A program made the translations under genes and the position numbers. The notes below the pieces were generated by a model. It ran no database searches. It was given only the letters and a program-made list of their open reading frames with translations, and was not told the origin of the DNA. From Spongospora subterranea f. sp. subterranea (taxonomy: Eukaryota; Endomyxa: Phytomyxea; Phytomyxea; Plasmodiophorida), in contig JAUGWO010000130.1 of assembly GCA_049724395.1 (NCBI GenBank), positions 1-64,000 on the forward strand: a DNA stretch of 64,000 nt, written 5' to 3'. This document shows, in pieces, positions 11,641-23,648 of the stretch. How positions within the stretch are numbered: position 1 is the stretch's first letter; every line of letters begins with the position of its first letter.

Positions 11641-11945
11641 CGATGTATTCGTTGCGGATTTCAATATTGAGTTGATTTCGGGATTCTTCCCCGAAGGTCG
11701 TCGGGGTTTGGAAGATCTATCTGGCTTTCCAGGCCGTAAGGTGTTGTCTCGCTTGCGTTTGCGACAAACGGCGTCTGTGTGCCCACTTCGGCCGCAATAA
11801 GTGCAATTACTGGCAGGTTTCTGAGGTAACATGGGCTCTCTTGTTTGACGCTGGCTTGGATTCTCCAATAACGGGATCATTCGCAGTTTGTGTTTAAGCG
11901 TCGACCACATGAGCTGTTGCGAAATGGAATCCTGTTTCGCCCGAC
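11283..11945. repeat. inverted duplication of Gag fragment
   Basis: The plus-strand stretch from about 11283 (AACCAGGATTCCATTTCGC, then the Gag zinc-knuckle region) is repeated in reverse complement up to about 11945. Arms are roughly 310 bp with scattered differences; the junction lies near 11600-11640. The right arm preserves the intact CCHC knuckle and some DNA missing from the left arm. Confidence 0.85.
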
Positions 11946-14050
11946 ACTTGGAATGCTATAGAGCATTCCGATAGAGCCAGGACATTCTCACATGTGCAGT
12001 ACATGAAGCAGGACTCCACCAACAAAATGTTTAACACGAAGGACGGCATGAAGAAGCACCTAACAGATATGAAATAGCTGGCCTTACGACAGGGCCTTCG
12101 ATTGGTCGCCATCTCGTCCACGATCAAGTCGTAGTCAGTGATGGCGATGCCACCCAGGCGAACGGGAGGGAGATGAGGTTCAGGTCGGGGACGGCACAAA
12201 TAGCACGGAGGCCTTCGAGTAAACCATCGGTAGCGCGGCGCCACTCAGCAAAAAGACCATCGACATCGAGGGAGCGAGTGAGATGGGTCAGAATAGTCTC
12301 GCTGTGAAATGCGACGCAACCAACCAGCCAAGACAAGGCATGATAAGATCTGCGTTATTCCTCAACCACGACGTGCCGTGCCAAGGGCCTTTACTGTCAC
12401 AGCCGAAGCTCTTGCCGACCGCGACCAAGCGAACCCAGGATTTCGGGCCGATCTCCGTGTTCTTGGACCAGCTGCCCCGAACGGTGTCAGTGGGAACGTC
12501 GACCTGACGTTTCATCGCGACTGGTACAGGGTACGGTAGGGTAGAGGATGCGGTAGGGTAGAGGATGCGGTAGGGTAGAGGATGCGGTAGGGAACAGGGC
12601 GTACAGGGTACAGGGTGCGATAGGGTACCGTGTGCTCTGTAACGTGCCCGTTATACTCGTACAGTACTTTTAGGGTTTTCAGGGTTCACCAGCAAAAACA
12701 TGCTGTATTTACAACTGCTGTACAGTATTCATCGCTATTGGAAAAGCGTAATAAAAAAATACCGAAGTCTACCGAAGGAACCAACACTTTGTCTCGCAAC
12801 TATCAAAACTTGCGCGCATTTTGAGGAACTTGCGTAACTGAAGCGCAACCATCCAAGGTCCTCTTAGGAAAAGAGGTTGACCAGAAACAATTCTTTATAA
12901 TGAAGTCGACTAACGCATCTGAGCCCATCGGGCAGATGGCGCCGGCACCCGCTTCGTCGTCGGACACGCTTGACGAACCGATAGCTGACACGCTGGTATG
13001 ATTGCTTGGTTGAAAACCACGGTCAACTAACTGGCGAAAATCCAGCTCCGGGACGCCAAACTCATCGGGACTAAGCTTCGCTACGTTCTGATTCCAGCAG
13101 GATCGAGAAATGAATTGAAAAACTGTATTTTGATGCGTTCTTCTAGCTCTACGGTTTTAAACGATAATATAGGGGATTTATGGGGGCCATTGTTGCTTTG
13201 CTTGTCATTAGCAATGTCTGTAATTCATGTGTTAAGTCGAAACTTTCGAAATACTGAGTGTACTCTAGTGTTCTAAGTTATCACGACCCCGATCAAGCCA
13301 GTTACAAGTTTTCTATTGTCTTTGGTATTGTCTGGCTTGGCGCCGCGTGTGTAACATTCAACGCCCTTCTTCTTGGTGGCAAGATGTGAGTTGATTTCGT
13401 CATATAACGTTGTTTATCGTAAATTGTACTTCCTTTTTGGCCGATCTCGGAAGGCTGTGACTTCGTTTGTTACGGATTTGCTGTTTTGAGTATTTCACTC
13501 TTCTTTTTTTCAGCTTGAATTCAATCAAAGCAGAATCTTTCTGTGTTTTCGTCACGTTCAACCGGTCCTTATATTGCTGTTCTTCGTTCAGTTCCGTTTT
13601 CCAGAGTGTCTGCGTGTTAGGGTATTGCATGTTTCCTCTAAACATCGCTTCGATCGTGTTGCAGTTCGTGTCTCCGGTTTCATTGCGCCTTTTAGTGTTG
13701 ACCGTTGCTTTTTTTTGGTCGTCACGTGCTTCGGTTGGGTTCATGTCGCCACTAGTTCCGAAGGATCGCCAGGCTCTAGGATGCTACCCTGTTCTTCTTT
13801 TCTACATCACGATTGCATGGATGGTCATAATTTCATAACGTCAATTTCGTTTAACTTTAATATATTTTATCATCTTTTTCAATGGATCAGCTTGCAAAGG
13901 AGGGTAGTATGGTCAAGACGGGTCCCATTATTGTTAGATATAGGATGGCTGGCTTCAATGTCGTCCATCAATCATCTACCATTGCCACAAAACTTCCCAT
14001 TTTGCATCGAATCCATAAAATCAATTCTAGACCCAACAATATCACCATTA
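11946..14050. other. no gene; a short GGTAGGGT tandem repeat
   Basis: At 12534-12595 the 17-bp unit CGGTAGGGTAGAGGATG repeats 3.7 times and is followed by related GTACAGGG words to about 12630. From about 13380 the plus strand is T-rich with long but uninformative open frames on both strands. I find no domain. Confidence 0.55.
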
Positions 14051-14054
14051 TAAA

Positions 14055-14230
14055 CAAAGTACACAAGTCAAAAGAAAACGAGAGAGTACAGAACACGAAA
14101 AACAAGAATGATATTATTATCTAATATAAACCGAGAAGGCACGAGATCAGTACGATATCGATCAATCGCCTGGATTCCGTAATTCCTGGTAGATATCATC
14201 AAATATAGGAACTAATTCCCCCTTTCGACC
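14055..14230 (-). repeat. LTR-like end of the copia element
   Basis: Two segments here recur at 21704-21750 and 22053-22130: one starting ACAAAGTACACAAGTC and one starting CGAGAAGGCACGAGATC. They lie just beyond the copia RNase H stop, next to a purine tract (GAAAGGGGGA on the minus strand) that would serve as polypurine tract. This position and the dispersed copy fit a 3' LTR; exact LTR ends are not defined. Confidence 0.5.
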
Positions 14231-14245
14231 GAAGCTAAAGATGAA

Positions 14246-17079
14246 CTAAAGCAAGGTCGAGAGATGCAATTGAAGTTTAGCTCGTAACTCCCAGAACTGC
14301 ATCTTCCCAAGGGGTTTCGTAAATATATCTGCAAGAATCTTGGCGGTAGGAACATACGCAACATGAATTTGATTGCTAGCGACCAATTCACGAATAAAAT
14401 GATGCCGAAGAGCGAGATGTTCCATCGTTGAGTGATTGATTTCATTTTGAGCGAACGAAATTGATCCTTGATTGTCCTGCAAAAGGACAGGCACAGACTT
14501 TTGCTCGAAACCAAGCTCATCTAGGACGTTTTGAAGCCAGACTGCTTCCGCAGCAGCCAGTGAAGATGCGATCGTCTCCGCCTCACAGGACGACAAGGCG
14601 GTGGATGTTTGCTTCTTTGAACGATATGACACTGGGACATCCATTCAGAAGGAACACATATCCAGACATTGATCGTCGGGTTTCCAGATCTCCCGCCCAA
14701 TCAGAATCAGAATACCCAAGAAGCACATGTTTCTCGCCAACTTTGTCATCATAACGGTATAACAGTACGAAGTCACTCGTTCCATTCAAGTACCGCAGAA
14801 TGCGCTTCAGGGCCATGAAATGTTGAAGAGCAGGATTTTGCAGAAACCGCGAAACTTCACCAACTGCATAGACAATATCCGGACGCGTATGAAGGAGCCA
14901 AATCAGATGACCAACTGCAGCGCGATAGTTGATCCTAACTTGTTCAATGGCTACAAGCTCCTGGTCCATGTCTGTTTGGGGGCTCATGTCGATCGACAGG
15001 TTCAGGTCTGGAGTAGCTGGTGTAGGGACGGGTTTCGAGTCGACCATACCCTCCAATATCTCCTCAAGATATCGAGACGGCGACAAGAAAGTGTTTCCAA
15101 TGTTGGGATCGCGCATGATCTCCACTCCGATACACGATTGAACAGATCCCAGATCTGATACCTGGAAGCGTGCAGCGAGAGAGGCTTGGACGTCGTGGAC
15201 CAACTCAGGGTGGCCGATGATCGACATGTCATCCACACACAAGCCGATAATAACAAAGCGGTGAACAGCTGTTCGCGTATGATAGAGACAAGGAGTTGAT
15301 CTGGTGCGGATGAACCCCAGTTCCTCAACAAGATACTTGTCGATAACAATATCCCAATCGTGAGGAGACTGTTGAAGTCCATATATAGACCGAAGCAGTT
15401 CGAGAGCCTTAGCCTGGGTTTTCATTCCTTTGGGAATATTCATATAGATCTCCCCTGATAAGCTGGCGTTAAGAAACGCCCCCACTACATCCAATTGCTC
15501 GGCCACAATTTCTTTGCCCTGTGAACACAATGCAAGCATTAATCGTAGGGTATCGCAGCGCATCACCGGTGCATATGTGGTAGTATTGTCAATTCCATAG
15601 CGTTGCCGAACGCCTTGAATTCCGAGGCGGGCTTTGTACCGAAGAGTAATTTGCTCGTCGAGATAACGAAGCACCCACTTGGTATCAGAAGGTATTTGGT
15701 TTCGCCTAAGTTTTTCTGCATTTTGAACAACCACCGGCAATCGTTGTTGTTGGAACTTTGTCAATCTCTTGCCAGGTTTTGTGATCTAAAAGGTTATCAA
15801 GCTCTTCGTATGTCGTAGGAGTGTGTGAACTATCGACCTCTGATTGTCTCACAAGGTTAATCCACGAGTGGTGAACTGGATCTCCAAACCTATTCGGTGA
15901 TTTTCGAGACCGCTTTTGAAGAGCAAACTTTTTCATTTTTTCCTGATCGATTTCGACGATCTCTGCTTGTTGAACCATCTTTTGCTCCGGCAGATAATCG
16001 AAATCAGACGTATCTTCAGGTTCTGGCGTGTCCGCTTCATCTTGTGCCGTTCTCCTCCCAAATCCGTCGTTATCAAAACCAACACTACGGTACACCTTCG
16101 ACATTCCAAGGTCAGGGTGAAAGATAATGTACCCCTTTTGATGATTCGCATAGCCTATAAAGATTCCTTCGCGAGCTCTTGGATCCAGTTTTCTTACGAA
16201 GATCGGCGGGATAAATCTATAAGCACTGCAACTGAACGTTCTCAAGTAGCGGATGTCTCTCAGAACTTCGTGTGGAGTGAAGTTAGGGTAAATTAAAAGG
16301 GGAGGCGAGAGCCGAAAAAGTGAATCTTGGCCCGATAGCCAAGGGACCGGCAAACCTGCATGAAAAATGCGAACTCAATCACAAAAAAAAAAAAAAAAAA
16401 AGTGAAGTTAGGGTCCTTTGGATGCGGGCAGACATTGTGAACATGAGATGCTGTCAAGACCGCAGGTCCCCAGAAAGATTTGGGTTATCGGGCGTGAACA
16501 AGCAGGGCCCGGGCCGCGTCCATGAGAGTAAGATGGCCTCTCTCGGAAACCCCATTTTGTTCTGACGAGTACTCCACAGTAGATTGCCATTCAATTCCAT
16601 TCTTAACGAGATAATTCATGAACTTGGTGTTGACAAACACATTGTCGTTGTCGCCAAAGAGGATCTTGACTGTCTGTCCAATCTGGTTTTCAAGTCGAGT
16701 CTTCAGATCGCGAAACCTTTCGAAAGCTTCGTTCTTCTGGTGCAAAAGAAAGGTAAACTCATCCTTGAGGCGTGTTCAGAGAATGTTATAAAGTATCGCT
16801 CTCCATCTAGGGAAGGTGTGTGGAGTGGACCGCATTGTAATATTTCTCCTTCGCTCTGGTTGGGAATGGCTGTTCACGAGCTTTGGCAATGGCACAATCC
16901 TCACAGAAATGCTGGAGTAAGACAATCATGCCGTCCGTTACTCCATGGGCGGCCATCCATTTGATATTTCTTAAATTGCGGTGGCACAGCCGATGATGCC
17001 ATCGCGCGAGGTCATGAGAGCGATTGAAATAAAACTGCAAATGGGGATTTTGCAGGCTTGTGCTTGATATGGTGCTCAT
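14246..17079 (-). pseudogene. Ty1/copia Pol: integrase, RT, RNase H
   Basis: Read on the minus strand from 17079: a Gag-pre-integrase zinc domain (WHHRLCHRNLRNI, then CEDC). The integrase core follows, with EQNGVSERGHLTLMDAAR around its Glu and FGDNDNVF around its second Asp. The integrase C-terminus (GIFIGYANHQKGYIIFHP) comes next. The reverse transcriptase has TYAPVMRCDTLRLMLAL, the QLDVVGAFLNA catalytic Asp and the LCVDDMSIIG box. RNase H ends with TALSSCEAETIAS and HFIRELV. These are the standard copia domains in order. Frames break near 14600 and 15730, and a SINE-like insert splits integrase at 16290. In life it would reverse-transcribe and insert the element. Confidence 0.92.
16290..16400 (+). 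mobile_element. short SINE-like retroposon with poly(A) and target duplication
   Basis: A 111-bp insert ends in about 20 A residues and is flanked by the identical 14-mer AGTGAAGTTAGGGT at 16276-16289 and 16401-16414. Removing the insert and one copy restores the copia integrase frame (..DPNFTPHEVL..). The body can form two small hairpins (TTGGC/GCCAA and GCAT/ATGC). The sequence before the poly(A), GAACTCAATCAC, is also found before a poly(A) at 62868. Flanking duplication and A-tail are hallmarks of LINE-driven retroposition. Confidence 0.85.
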
Positions 17080-17188
17080 CCTCTGGTCGTATGTTCCTGG
17101 TCACATTAAGCTGGTCATATTGAGCTGCAAGGACGAGATCGCAAACGGATGTTGACTCGCTACCACATTACCGAGAACATGTTCAGGT

Positions 17189-17521
17189 TCAATGTTGGGC
17201 TCTGCTGTTACAGGAATTTGACAACATTTGCAGGAGCAGTTGCTGAAGTTGATGCTTTCCCCGGCACCAATCAATATCTGGGTTGTGTTTCCTCAGCCAG
17301 GGGATTCCTAGGATAACATCCGCATGAGGTGACTGGATCACGTTGAAGGAAATCCATTCTTCGTGTCCGGCGATAGCGAGGTTCAACGAGACAGTTTCGT
17401 ATTCTACTGGTAAAAGGAGACGCCCGTCGATAACTTGCAGTGATGAGTCCAAACGCCGTTGCCTTTCGGCCTGCGACAAAGGGCCACGAGTGCCGACAGA
17501 CGGCGCCGTGTCAATAATCAT
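17189..17521 (-). pseudogene. gypsy-type aspartic protease fragment
   Basis: The minus-strand frame contains FNVIQSPHADVILGIPWL followed by RKHNPDIDW, the conserved C-terminal part of Ty3/gypsy retropepsin (the D-x-I-L-G-x-x-W-L box). The catalytic Asp end is not clear. It lies directly upstream of the copia relic but belongs to a different superfamily, so the junction is a mosaic rather than one element. Confidence 0.7.
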
Positions 17522-17681
17522 CGGATTATAGGTTGTGAGTTCAGGTAGATTGGTGCAGCGGTTTGACCACGAAGTTCACGACGTCGCCCTCCAAATCGCT
17601 CAGTGAGCTTATCCAAGGGGGAATTTCCTGTGATTATCGACTGGAGGAGCGACGTCTTGAACGGCAGCTGCGCCAGCCTTC

Positions 17682-18243
17682 TTGAACTCGCAACCTACTG
17701 ATGATCCGATGATTATTGACACGTCGCGGTCTGTCGGCCCTCGTGTCCCTTTGGCGCAGGCCGAAAGGGGACAACAGACTTTGTCTTCATTGTGGAGATG
17801 GAGGTCACATTGCGAATGCGTGTTTATTCTTGCCAAGCGGCAGGGAAATGGCTTCCGGCGGGACTGAACATTTCGGTCGTCACAAACCGAGCAATACAGA
17901 ATCTGGTGCTCATCTAAAAAAGCCGACTCGTGTAGCATAATGACCATTGGACATCTACAATTTCGTGATGGACATCGTATCCCAAATATGCTTCATCTGT
18001 TATCCGCCGTATGTGGTCAAATTGTAGATTTCCAACGGTCATGATGTTGCAGGAGTCAGATTTAGATGAGCACCAGATTCTGTATTGCTCGGTTTGGGCG
18101 TGACGACCGACATGTTCAGTCCCGCCGGGAGCCATTTCCCCTGCCGCTTCATCGTTTAAATCTCGACGGTATACATCTCGAGCCGCAGATTCATCATAAT
18201 TGGCGTCGGCCAGGACATTCTGAACTTCGGTAGCGGTAGGCAT
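17682..18243. repeat. inverted duplication with gypsy Gag zinc knuckle
   Basis: The segment 17845-17920 (TGAACATTTCGGTCGTCAC to GGTGCTCATCTA) returns in reverse complement at about 18060-18143. A second inverted pair (ATTTCGTGATGGACATCG region) sits around the centre near 17990. The plus-strand translation at about 17780-17840 has a CCHC knuckle, CLHCGDGGHIANAC. The minus strand near 18180-18243 reads like a small UBA-like helix pair. All frames are broken. Confidence 0.65.
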
Positions 18244-18307
18244 CAGCCATATGCCGGGGTTGACTTCATAATTTATGAGTCGAGGAGATCAGAGTTCGCT
18301 CTACCCC

Positions 18308-19190
18308 TGTCTGGAAATGTCGAATGTCGTCACTGTCGTCAAGCGTTCGTCGACACTGGCGGCACTGAAAGACACCCTGTTACTCGCCGATTAGTTTCTG
18401 AACCTGAAATTATGAAGAACATTATCCAGCAGATGACAAACCACATCAAAAGTGCCCGTATGCTCAGAGTTGTATTTCGGATGAAGCAGAATTGGAAACC
18501 CGGAGTGAAGAGAATTCTAGACTTTCGCAATCCAGTTCGTCGAATTGCCCGTCGACCAATGCTAATAAGCATAAACATGTATTTCAACCTCTGCTCAACG
18601 CACCTCTATCTGTCGACCAAGCAGCAGAATTCAAGAAACGAATTCTGAATCTAACAATCGCGGCGGCTTTCCCATTTTCATGGGTCGACCTTACCTGAGG
18701 ATGAGGCTGTTGGTCGACAGATAGAGGTGCGTTGAGCAGAGGTTGAAATACATGTTTATGCTTATTAGCATTGGTCGACGGGCAATTCGACGAATTGGAT
18801 TGCGAAAGTCTAGAATTTTCTTCACTCCGGGCTTCCAATTCTGCTTCATCCGAAATACAACTCTGAGCATACGGGCACTTTTGGATGTGGTTTGTCATCT
18901 GCTGGATAATGTTCTTCATAATTTCAGGTTCAGAAACTAATTGGCGAGTAACAGGGTGTCTTTCAGTGCCGCCAGTGTCGACGAACGCTTGACGACAGTG
19001 ACGACATTCGACATTTCGATAGCAACGCATTCCACTTTTGGCGATATCGTCTCTACGACTGAAATGTTCGTAGACGTCGGCGTTGACCATGGAGGTGCCG
19101 CGCTTCCGCTTCTGCGCCGGCTCCATCAGGGATTGCTGAGAGTTGAAACGTCGGGACAATTCAGAATGGGTAAAGCCACAGGGCAGCAAC
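18308..19190. repeat. inverted duplication of hAT BED-finger region
   Basis: The plus-strand run 18308-18620 is repeated in reverse complement at 18718-19030, with about 95% identity and a spacer of about 100 bp. The minus-strand copy encodes a BED-type zinc finger N-terminus as in hAT transposases: VYEHFSRRDD, then CRHCRQAFVDTGGTERHP and a later C of the last pair. No catalytic domain is attached. Confidence 0.8.
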
Positions 19191-19673
19191 TGAGAGTGTC
19201 AATTTTCATCCGATTTTTTTGCTTTAAGTTGCGTCAGCCGCATGCCTGAAATCCAGATGTAAGAGTGCCGAAATGATATTTTTTGAATTTTTTTTCATTG
19301 CGTAATTCATGGCGAAATATGCGATTTTGTACGTCAACCAAGACGAACACTGAACTCGACAAAGGTTCGACAATTTAACTGATACAGGGATATTTTTTGT
19401 GATCCTAGATAGGCAAATTGACGCAGAATCCGACTATATTTGTTTGTAAAATTAACGAGCAACATGAAACTGGTGTAGGCCAGTTTGAAGATGGGCAATC
19501 CAGGATATTCCCAATTGATAGGTGGGACATTGACCATGATGGGACCTCCGTCAGGATCACGTATCACATGTTACAAATCTCTATTGATCGTGTTTGTTGA
19601 TAAAGTATGAGATGTAATGGGGAACATTTGCCGTACTTCATTACATAGGAGTATTGTCTTTCATCATCAATCA
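19191..19673. other. no gene seen
   Basis: AT-rich spacer with short frames only, between the hAT foldback and the mariner relic. Confidence 0.5.
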
Positions 19674-20838
19674 TGGATATCTCTGCCAGAGAGAGAAAAT
19701 GTATTTTGACTAGTGATCAACGCCTGGCTGTTTTCCACTTTCTTGCAGCAGAAAGAAGGATCCTGACGGTTCTCACGAATTGATGGAAGGCGCACTGTCC
19801 CTGCCGCTGCTGCACTTTTCCAAGTGACCGAAGCTACCATCCGGAAAATTTACAATCGCGGCCATCAATCTTTGGCCGAAGGAAATTTGATTCCCGACGT
19901 GGCAGCTCGACATTCTGGCAGATCTGGTCAAAAACAAAGTGTGGATTTGGAGGCCATCTCCGCAATCCCGTTGACATTACGTCAAAATATTCGCACAATG
20001 GCACACAACTTGAAAATTTCCAAAAGCACACTACATCGCCGTATCAAGGAGCAAACAATCATCAAGCCACACACCAGCGCTATCAAACCAACGTGGAACG
20101 AAAAGAACCGCCTGGATCGTGTGCTGTACTGCATTTCCCACCTGAACTTCAATCCACTGCGCAATGAATACTCGTTCGACGCCATGTTCAACACGATCCA
20201 TATCGATGAAAAATGGTACTACTTGACGAAAGCAAGCAATCGCTCTTATTTGGCAGCAGGGGAGGAACCTCCACATCGCACGGTCAAAAGCAAGAGTTTT
20301 ATTTACAAGGTGATGTTCATGGCGGCGTCGAAAGACCACGGTACGATTCATATACCCAGAAAATGTTTGACGGAAAATTAGGTATTGGGGCTTTTGTTAA
20401 AGCCGAACCTGCGAGAAGGAATAGTAAGAACAGGCGAGCAGGAACAATGGAAACCAAAGCTATCACTTCCATTGGAAGAGTAGAGATCACCAATATGATG
20501 ACAGCAAACGTTTTTCCGGTAATTGCAGAAAAATGGCCTCGGGGATCGGCAGGAAAGATTCATTTACAGCAGGATAATGCTAAACCTCATGGTCGAGGAG
20601 ATGACCCAACCATATCAGCAGCATTAGAAACTCTAAAGGAACAAGGATGTGAAATTCAAATATGCCAACAGCCGGTTAACAGCCCGTATTTAAATGTGCT
20701 AGATCTTGGATTCTTCCGCGCTATCCAGAGTTTACGACATCAACTGCCTCAGAGCGGAATAGATGACCTTATTCGTGCAACAGAGAAGGCGTTCATTGAG
20801 ATTGAATCAACGGCGTTGAAGGGTGCATGCTTGAGGTA
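19674..20838 (+). pseudogene. Tc1/mariner-family transposase, frameshifted
   Basis: The helix-turn-helix part is recognisable: TEATIRKIYNRG, then TLRQNIRTMAHNLKISKSTL. The catalytic core has IHIDEKWYYL (first Asp), HLQQDNAKPH (second Asp) and NSPYLNVLDLGFF (third acid). The layout is that of the mariner-like transposases widespread in oomycetes and some other protists. There is a frameshift near 20324: MFMAA continues as VERPRYDSY in another frame. At least one more break lies near 19760 in the N-terminus. The N-terminal ATG at 19674 is tentative. It once catalysed cut-and-paste at TA sites; this copy cannot make a full protein. Confidence 0.88.
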
Positions 20839-21001
20839 ATGACTTGCAACGGAGGCAATAATTACAGGATACCACACATGGGGAAGGCGAAGCTAATCAG
20901 ATCTAATGCACTTCCGACTTCGTTGAATTGCCCAGTCGAAGTCGTTACCCAAGCCCAAAAATTATTTATTGACTGTGTGACGAACCCATAAAATAAATTT
21001 T

Positions 21002-21065
21002 CGATAGGTTTTATGGGACAAGAATTAAGTCCGTTTCGATAGGTTTTTATGGGACGGAGGGAGTA
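21002..21065. repeat. right terminal repeat of the mariner element
   Basis: Two subterminal copies of CGATAGGTTTTATGGGAC (near 21002 and 21036, the second with an extra T) precede the end GGGACGGAGGGAG, followed by TA at 21064-21065. In reverse complement this is CTCCCTCCGTCCC, a classic mariner/Stowaway terminus with TA target. I do not find a matching left end before 19674, so the element is probably truncated there. Confidence 0.75.
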
Positions 21066-21112
21066 ATTATTTGCGTAAAAGGGTTGGACTTTTATAACTC
21101 GACATTCTCAGA

Positions 21113-21297
21113 GTACGTCACGGCGCTCCAGTAAGCGGTCATTTCGGGGTCTCCAAGACCATCAAGTCGGTAGGACGAGAGTACTGGTGGCCCGGAATGA
21201 CCTGCTACGTTAAGAAGTATGTGAAATCGTGCGATGTTTCTGGCCGAGCCAAATTCAGTCGTCATCGACCACACGGGTTGCTCTGCCCATTGCAAAT
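21113..21297 (+). pseudogene. gypsy integrase zinc-binding fragment
   Basis: The frame reads VSGHFGVSKTIKSV, then YWWPGMTCYVKKYVKSCDV and RHRPHGLLCPL. This is the H2C2 domain that opens Ty3/gypsy integrases. The second Cys of the pair is Ser (CDVS rather than CDVC), and there is no catalytic core behind it, so it is a dead fragment. Confidence 0.8.
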
Positions 21298-21703
21298 TTA
21301 TTCACAAAATAATTTTATAATTTATAATGCGCAAAATTATTAGGCCAACCTTGCTGTCCGTGGATTCGATATTGATTTCCATTGGAAGATATTGATTCCG
21401 TATCGGAAATATTCAGAAGTACAATGCCATTCAAAACAGCTCCGTTTGGGCCTGCAACCTGATGATCAACTGTCGTTAATGACTGTCGCGAGGTATCTGG
21501 TTGCTGTGGTTGTGGTCATGGTTGAGATGGCTGATGTGGCTGCAAGTGCTGGCTGAGTTGCTGTTGTAGGTGCTCCTGCAGCTGCTGAGCGACTTGTTCT
21601 GGAAATTGCTGAGGTTGTCGTTGCTGCTGCGTTTCTGAGTGCGGCTAGAAATTTCCTCACCGTTGAATGGAGCGTATGGGCCCATAACCAAACAAAGTAC
21701 ACA

Positions 21704-22130
21704 AGTCAAAAGAAAACGAGAGAGTACAGAACACGAAAAACAAGAATGATTTTATTACAGGATTTTCGGAGCGCCCAACCTTCGAGTTTTGAGTCAAGAT
21801 CGCCACCCGTCACAGACCGTGTGACTGGGTGCCCCCTGTCAGAGGCCTATGTCAAATATGGACGGTCGTACTGTAGTTTACGATTCACAATAACCAGCGG
21901 CTGCGGCCCATGGTCCTGACAATCGCGGATTATCGCGAACTGTTGGCCAATGTCAACCAGGACGTTGGATCTCAATTTTTTTTTTGAAATTGGGAGATAG
22001 AACTCATATCACGTACCTCTGTGGCATTATGGAAGCATCTTCGTCTTCGGTTCGAGAAGGCACGAGATCAGTACCATATCGATCAATCGCCTGGATTCCG
22101 TACTTCGTGGTAGATATTGAATATAGGAAT
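21704..22130 (-). repeat. dispersed LTR-like copy
   Basis: Both segments of the LTR-like region at 14055-14230 recur here (21704-21750 and 22053-22130), but separated by about 300 bp not present in the first copy. That may be a solo-LTR remnant with an insertion, or an LTR plus leader region. Confidence 0.55.
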
Positions 22131-23648
22131 TAATTATCATTATCTGCAGAACAATAATAAAGTTGATGCTGCAACGAACCCTGAAGAACCGGCTGTTGCG
22201 AGACTAGGTGTTGATGGTTCAAGGGCAGGCAACAAACAAAATCAATGCTCTGGCGTTTCAACGAGCAAGGCAAGACCTGGAACTTTACGAGAACATCGTG
22301 GTCGTTGGCGTCAACTGTAGTATTGTGCGAATCTTCAACAGAGATTCTCTGCTGAGACCACATTCTGCTACTACTGAAAATGACAACTCGTTCGGTCGAA
22401 GGAGGAATCCCAGCAAGATGGAGTTAAACATTCTGGCTATGTCAAACATAGATCGGTTCTCACCAAAATCAGGAAACTTCCGAACATAGTTCGTGAGTGT
22501 TGTCCAGATGAAATCCGTCCGTTAGAACCTGAGTTCGTTGTATCTGTCGGAGAGAGATTTTTTGAGTTGGTCGAAATTGCTGACTGTTCGGTTGGCGAGT
22601 CTGTCGTCGAGAGTGGGTTTGTGTCTGCTGCCCCGCGATCATAGGCAAACAAGGCCTTGTCTAGAGCGCGCGTCCTTCAGTTGTGTGTTGGGGCCTTGTT
22701 GAGAAATGCTCGTGGTGCCCGGCGAGCGCGGGCGGTGACCTGCGTCCTTTCGCCAAAGAACGCAGTTGTGTTCGGTGGGCGGATGGACGGAGACCTGTTA
22801 TCGCTCTCATCCGCTACCATCGCTTGTCGCTTCAACACATCAAACCCCGATTGTTGGCCATCACTCAATTGCGCCATATCCGTCGAACTGATCCAATTGT
22901 GACAAAGGGGGAACAGATCAACCACCACGATTGCTCTTCAGTTCCTCATTCTCCATCACAGATCCTGAATTGAACTTTCAATCGACAAGGGGCTGATGAG
23001 GTGTCATGGCCCACTGCAGATTCAACAACATGCACATTCTGTTGGAACGGTCCAATTGCCACTTGGCAAAACGCTGTTCCCGATCATCGGATATACCAAA
23101 CTCGCCTGCTCACTACGACAATCGTCGATATCAAATAATATAGCCCGTATTTTATGACGAACTTCTTCTGAAAGGATACACGAGCTGGCATTGTACAAGA
23201 TCAATAGTCTCAGAAACCAGCTCAATCAAAACGATATCGCCAAATGTGGTGTATGAGCATTGTAAAGGGATCCGTTGTAGCTTCTCGCACTCCTCACGAT
23301 AAATTCAATGGCTATCGGTCAAACGATGTTCAGCTCCCTGATGGCGTTTAGTCACTGTCATCATTGTTCGACGATCCGCTGAGTAATGGACCATGTTCGG
23401 GTTATTCTCCGTTGTGGTTAGTTCGCGACCCACAAATCTGAGGTGGATATGGTCCCGCGTTGCTATTCGAACAGGAATACTCAGTGGACGCCCTAACACA
23501 AGTGGTGTCTTCGTATCCAAAACAAGGTGTCAAACAACTCTGGTGCCATAACTGGAGATTGCCATTCGACACACGTGGAAGACAACCAATTGCAGGTCAA
23601 GAACAGCGTCAATTCGAAGCGAAAGGTACATGTTTGTTTTACGATGAT
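22131..23648. other. no resolved gene; one suggestive minus-strand frame
   Basis: A 71-codon minus-strand frame at 23305-23520 (contains VLGRPLSIPVRIATRD) has a protein-like composition, but I can place neither a family nor flanking exons. The rest shows only short frames. Confidence 0.3.

Noticed and set aside
11359-11910. 183-codon minus-strand frame taken as an independent gene
   Set aside because: It is the inverted copy of the copia Gag fragment, crossing the foldback junction into its own complement.
13400-14124. Several frames of 80-159 codons near the copia 3' end
   Set aside because: T-rich and A-rich low-complexity DNA; frames on both strands overlap and none shows a family.
18584-19189. 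201-codon hAT-like frame as a functional gene
   Set aside because: Only a BED finger, with no catalytic core, and it runs through an inverted duplication.
21466-21709. Ser/Thr/Asn-rich minus-strand frames
   Set aside because: They come from a CTG/TTGCTG simple repeat-like stretch and have no domain.
22657-23000. Overlapping frames on both strands around 22.7-22.9 kb
   Set aside because: Mutual shadows with no recognisable domain or start.
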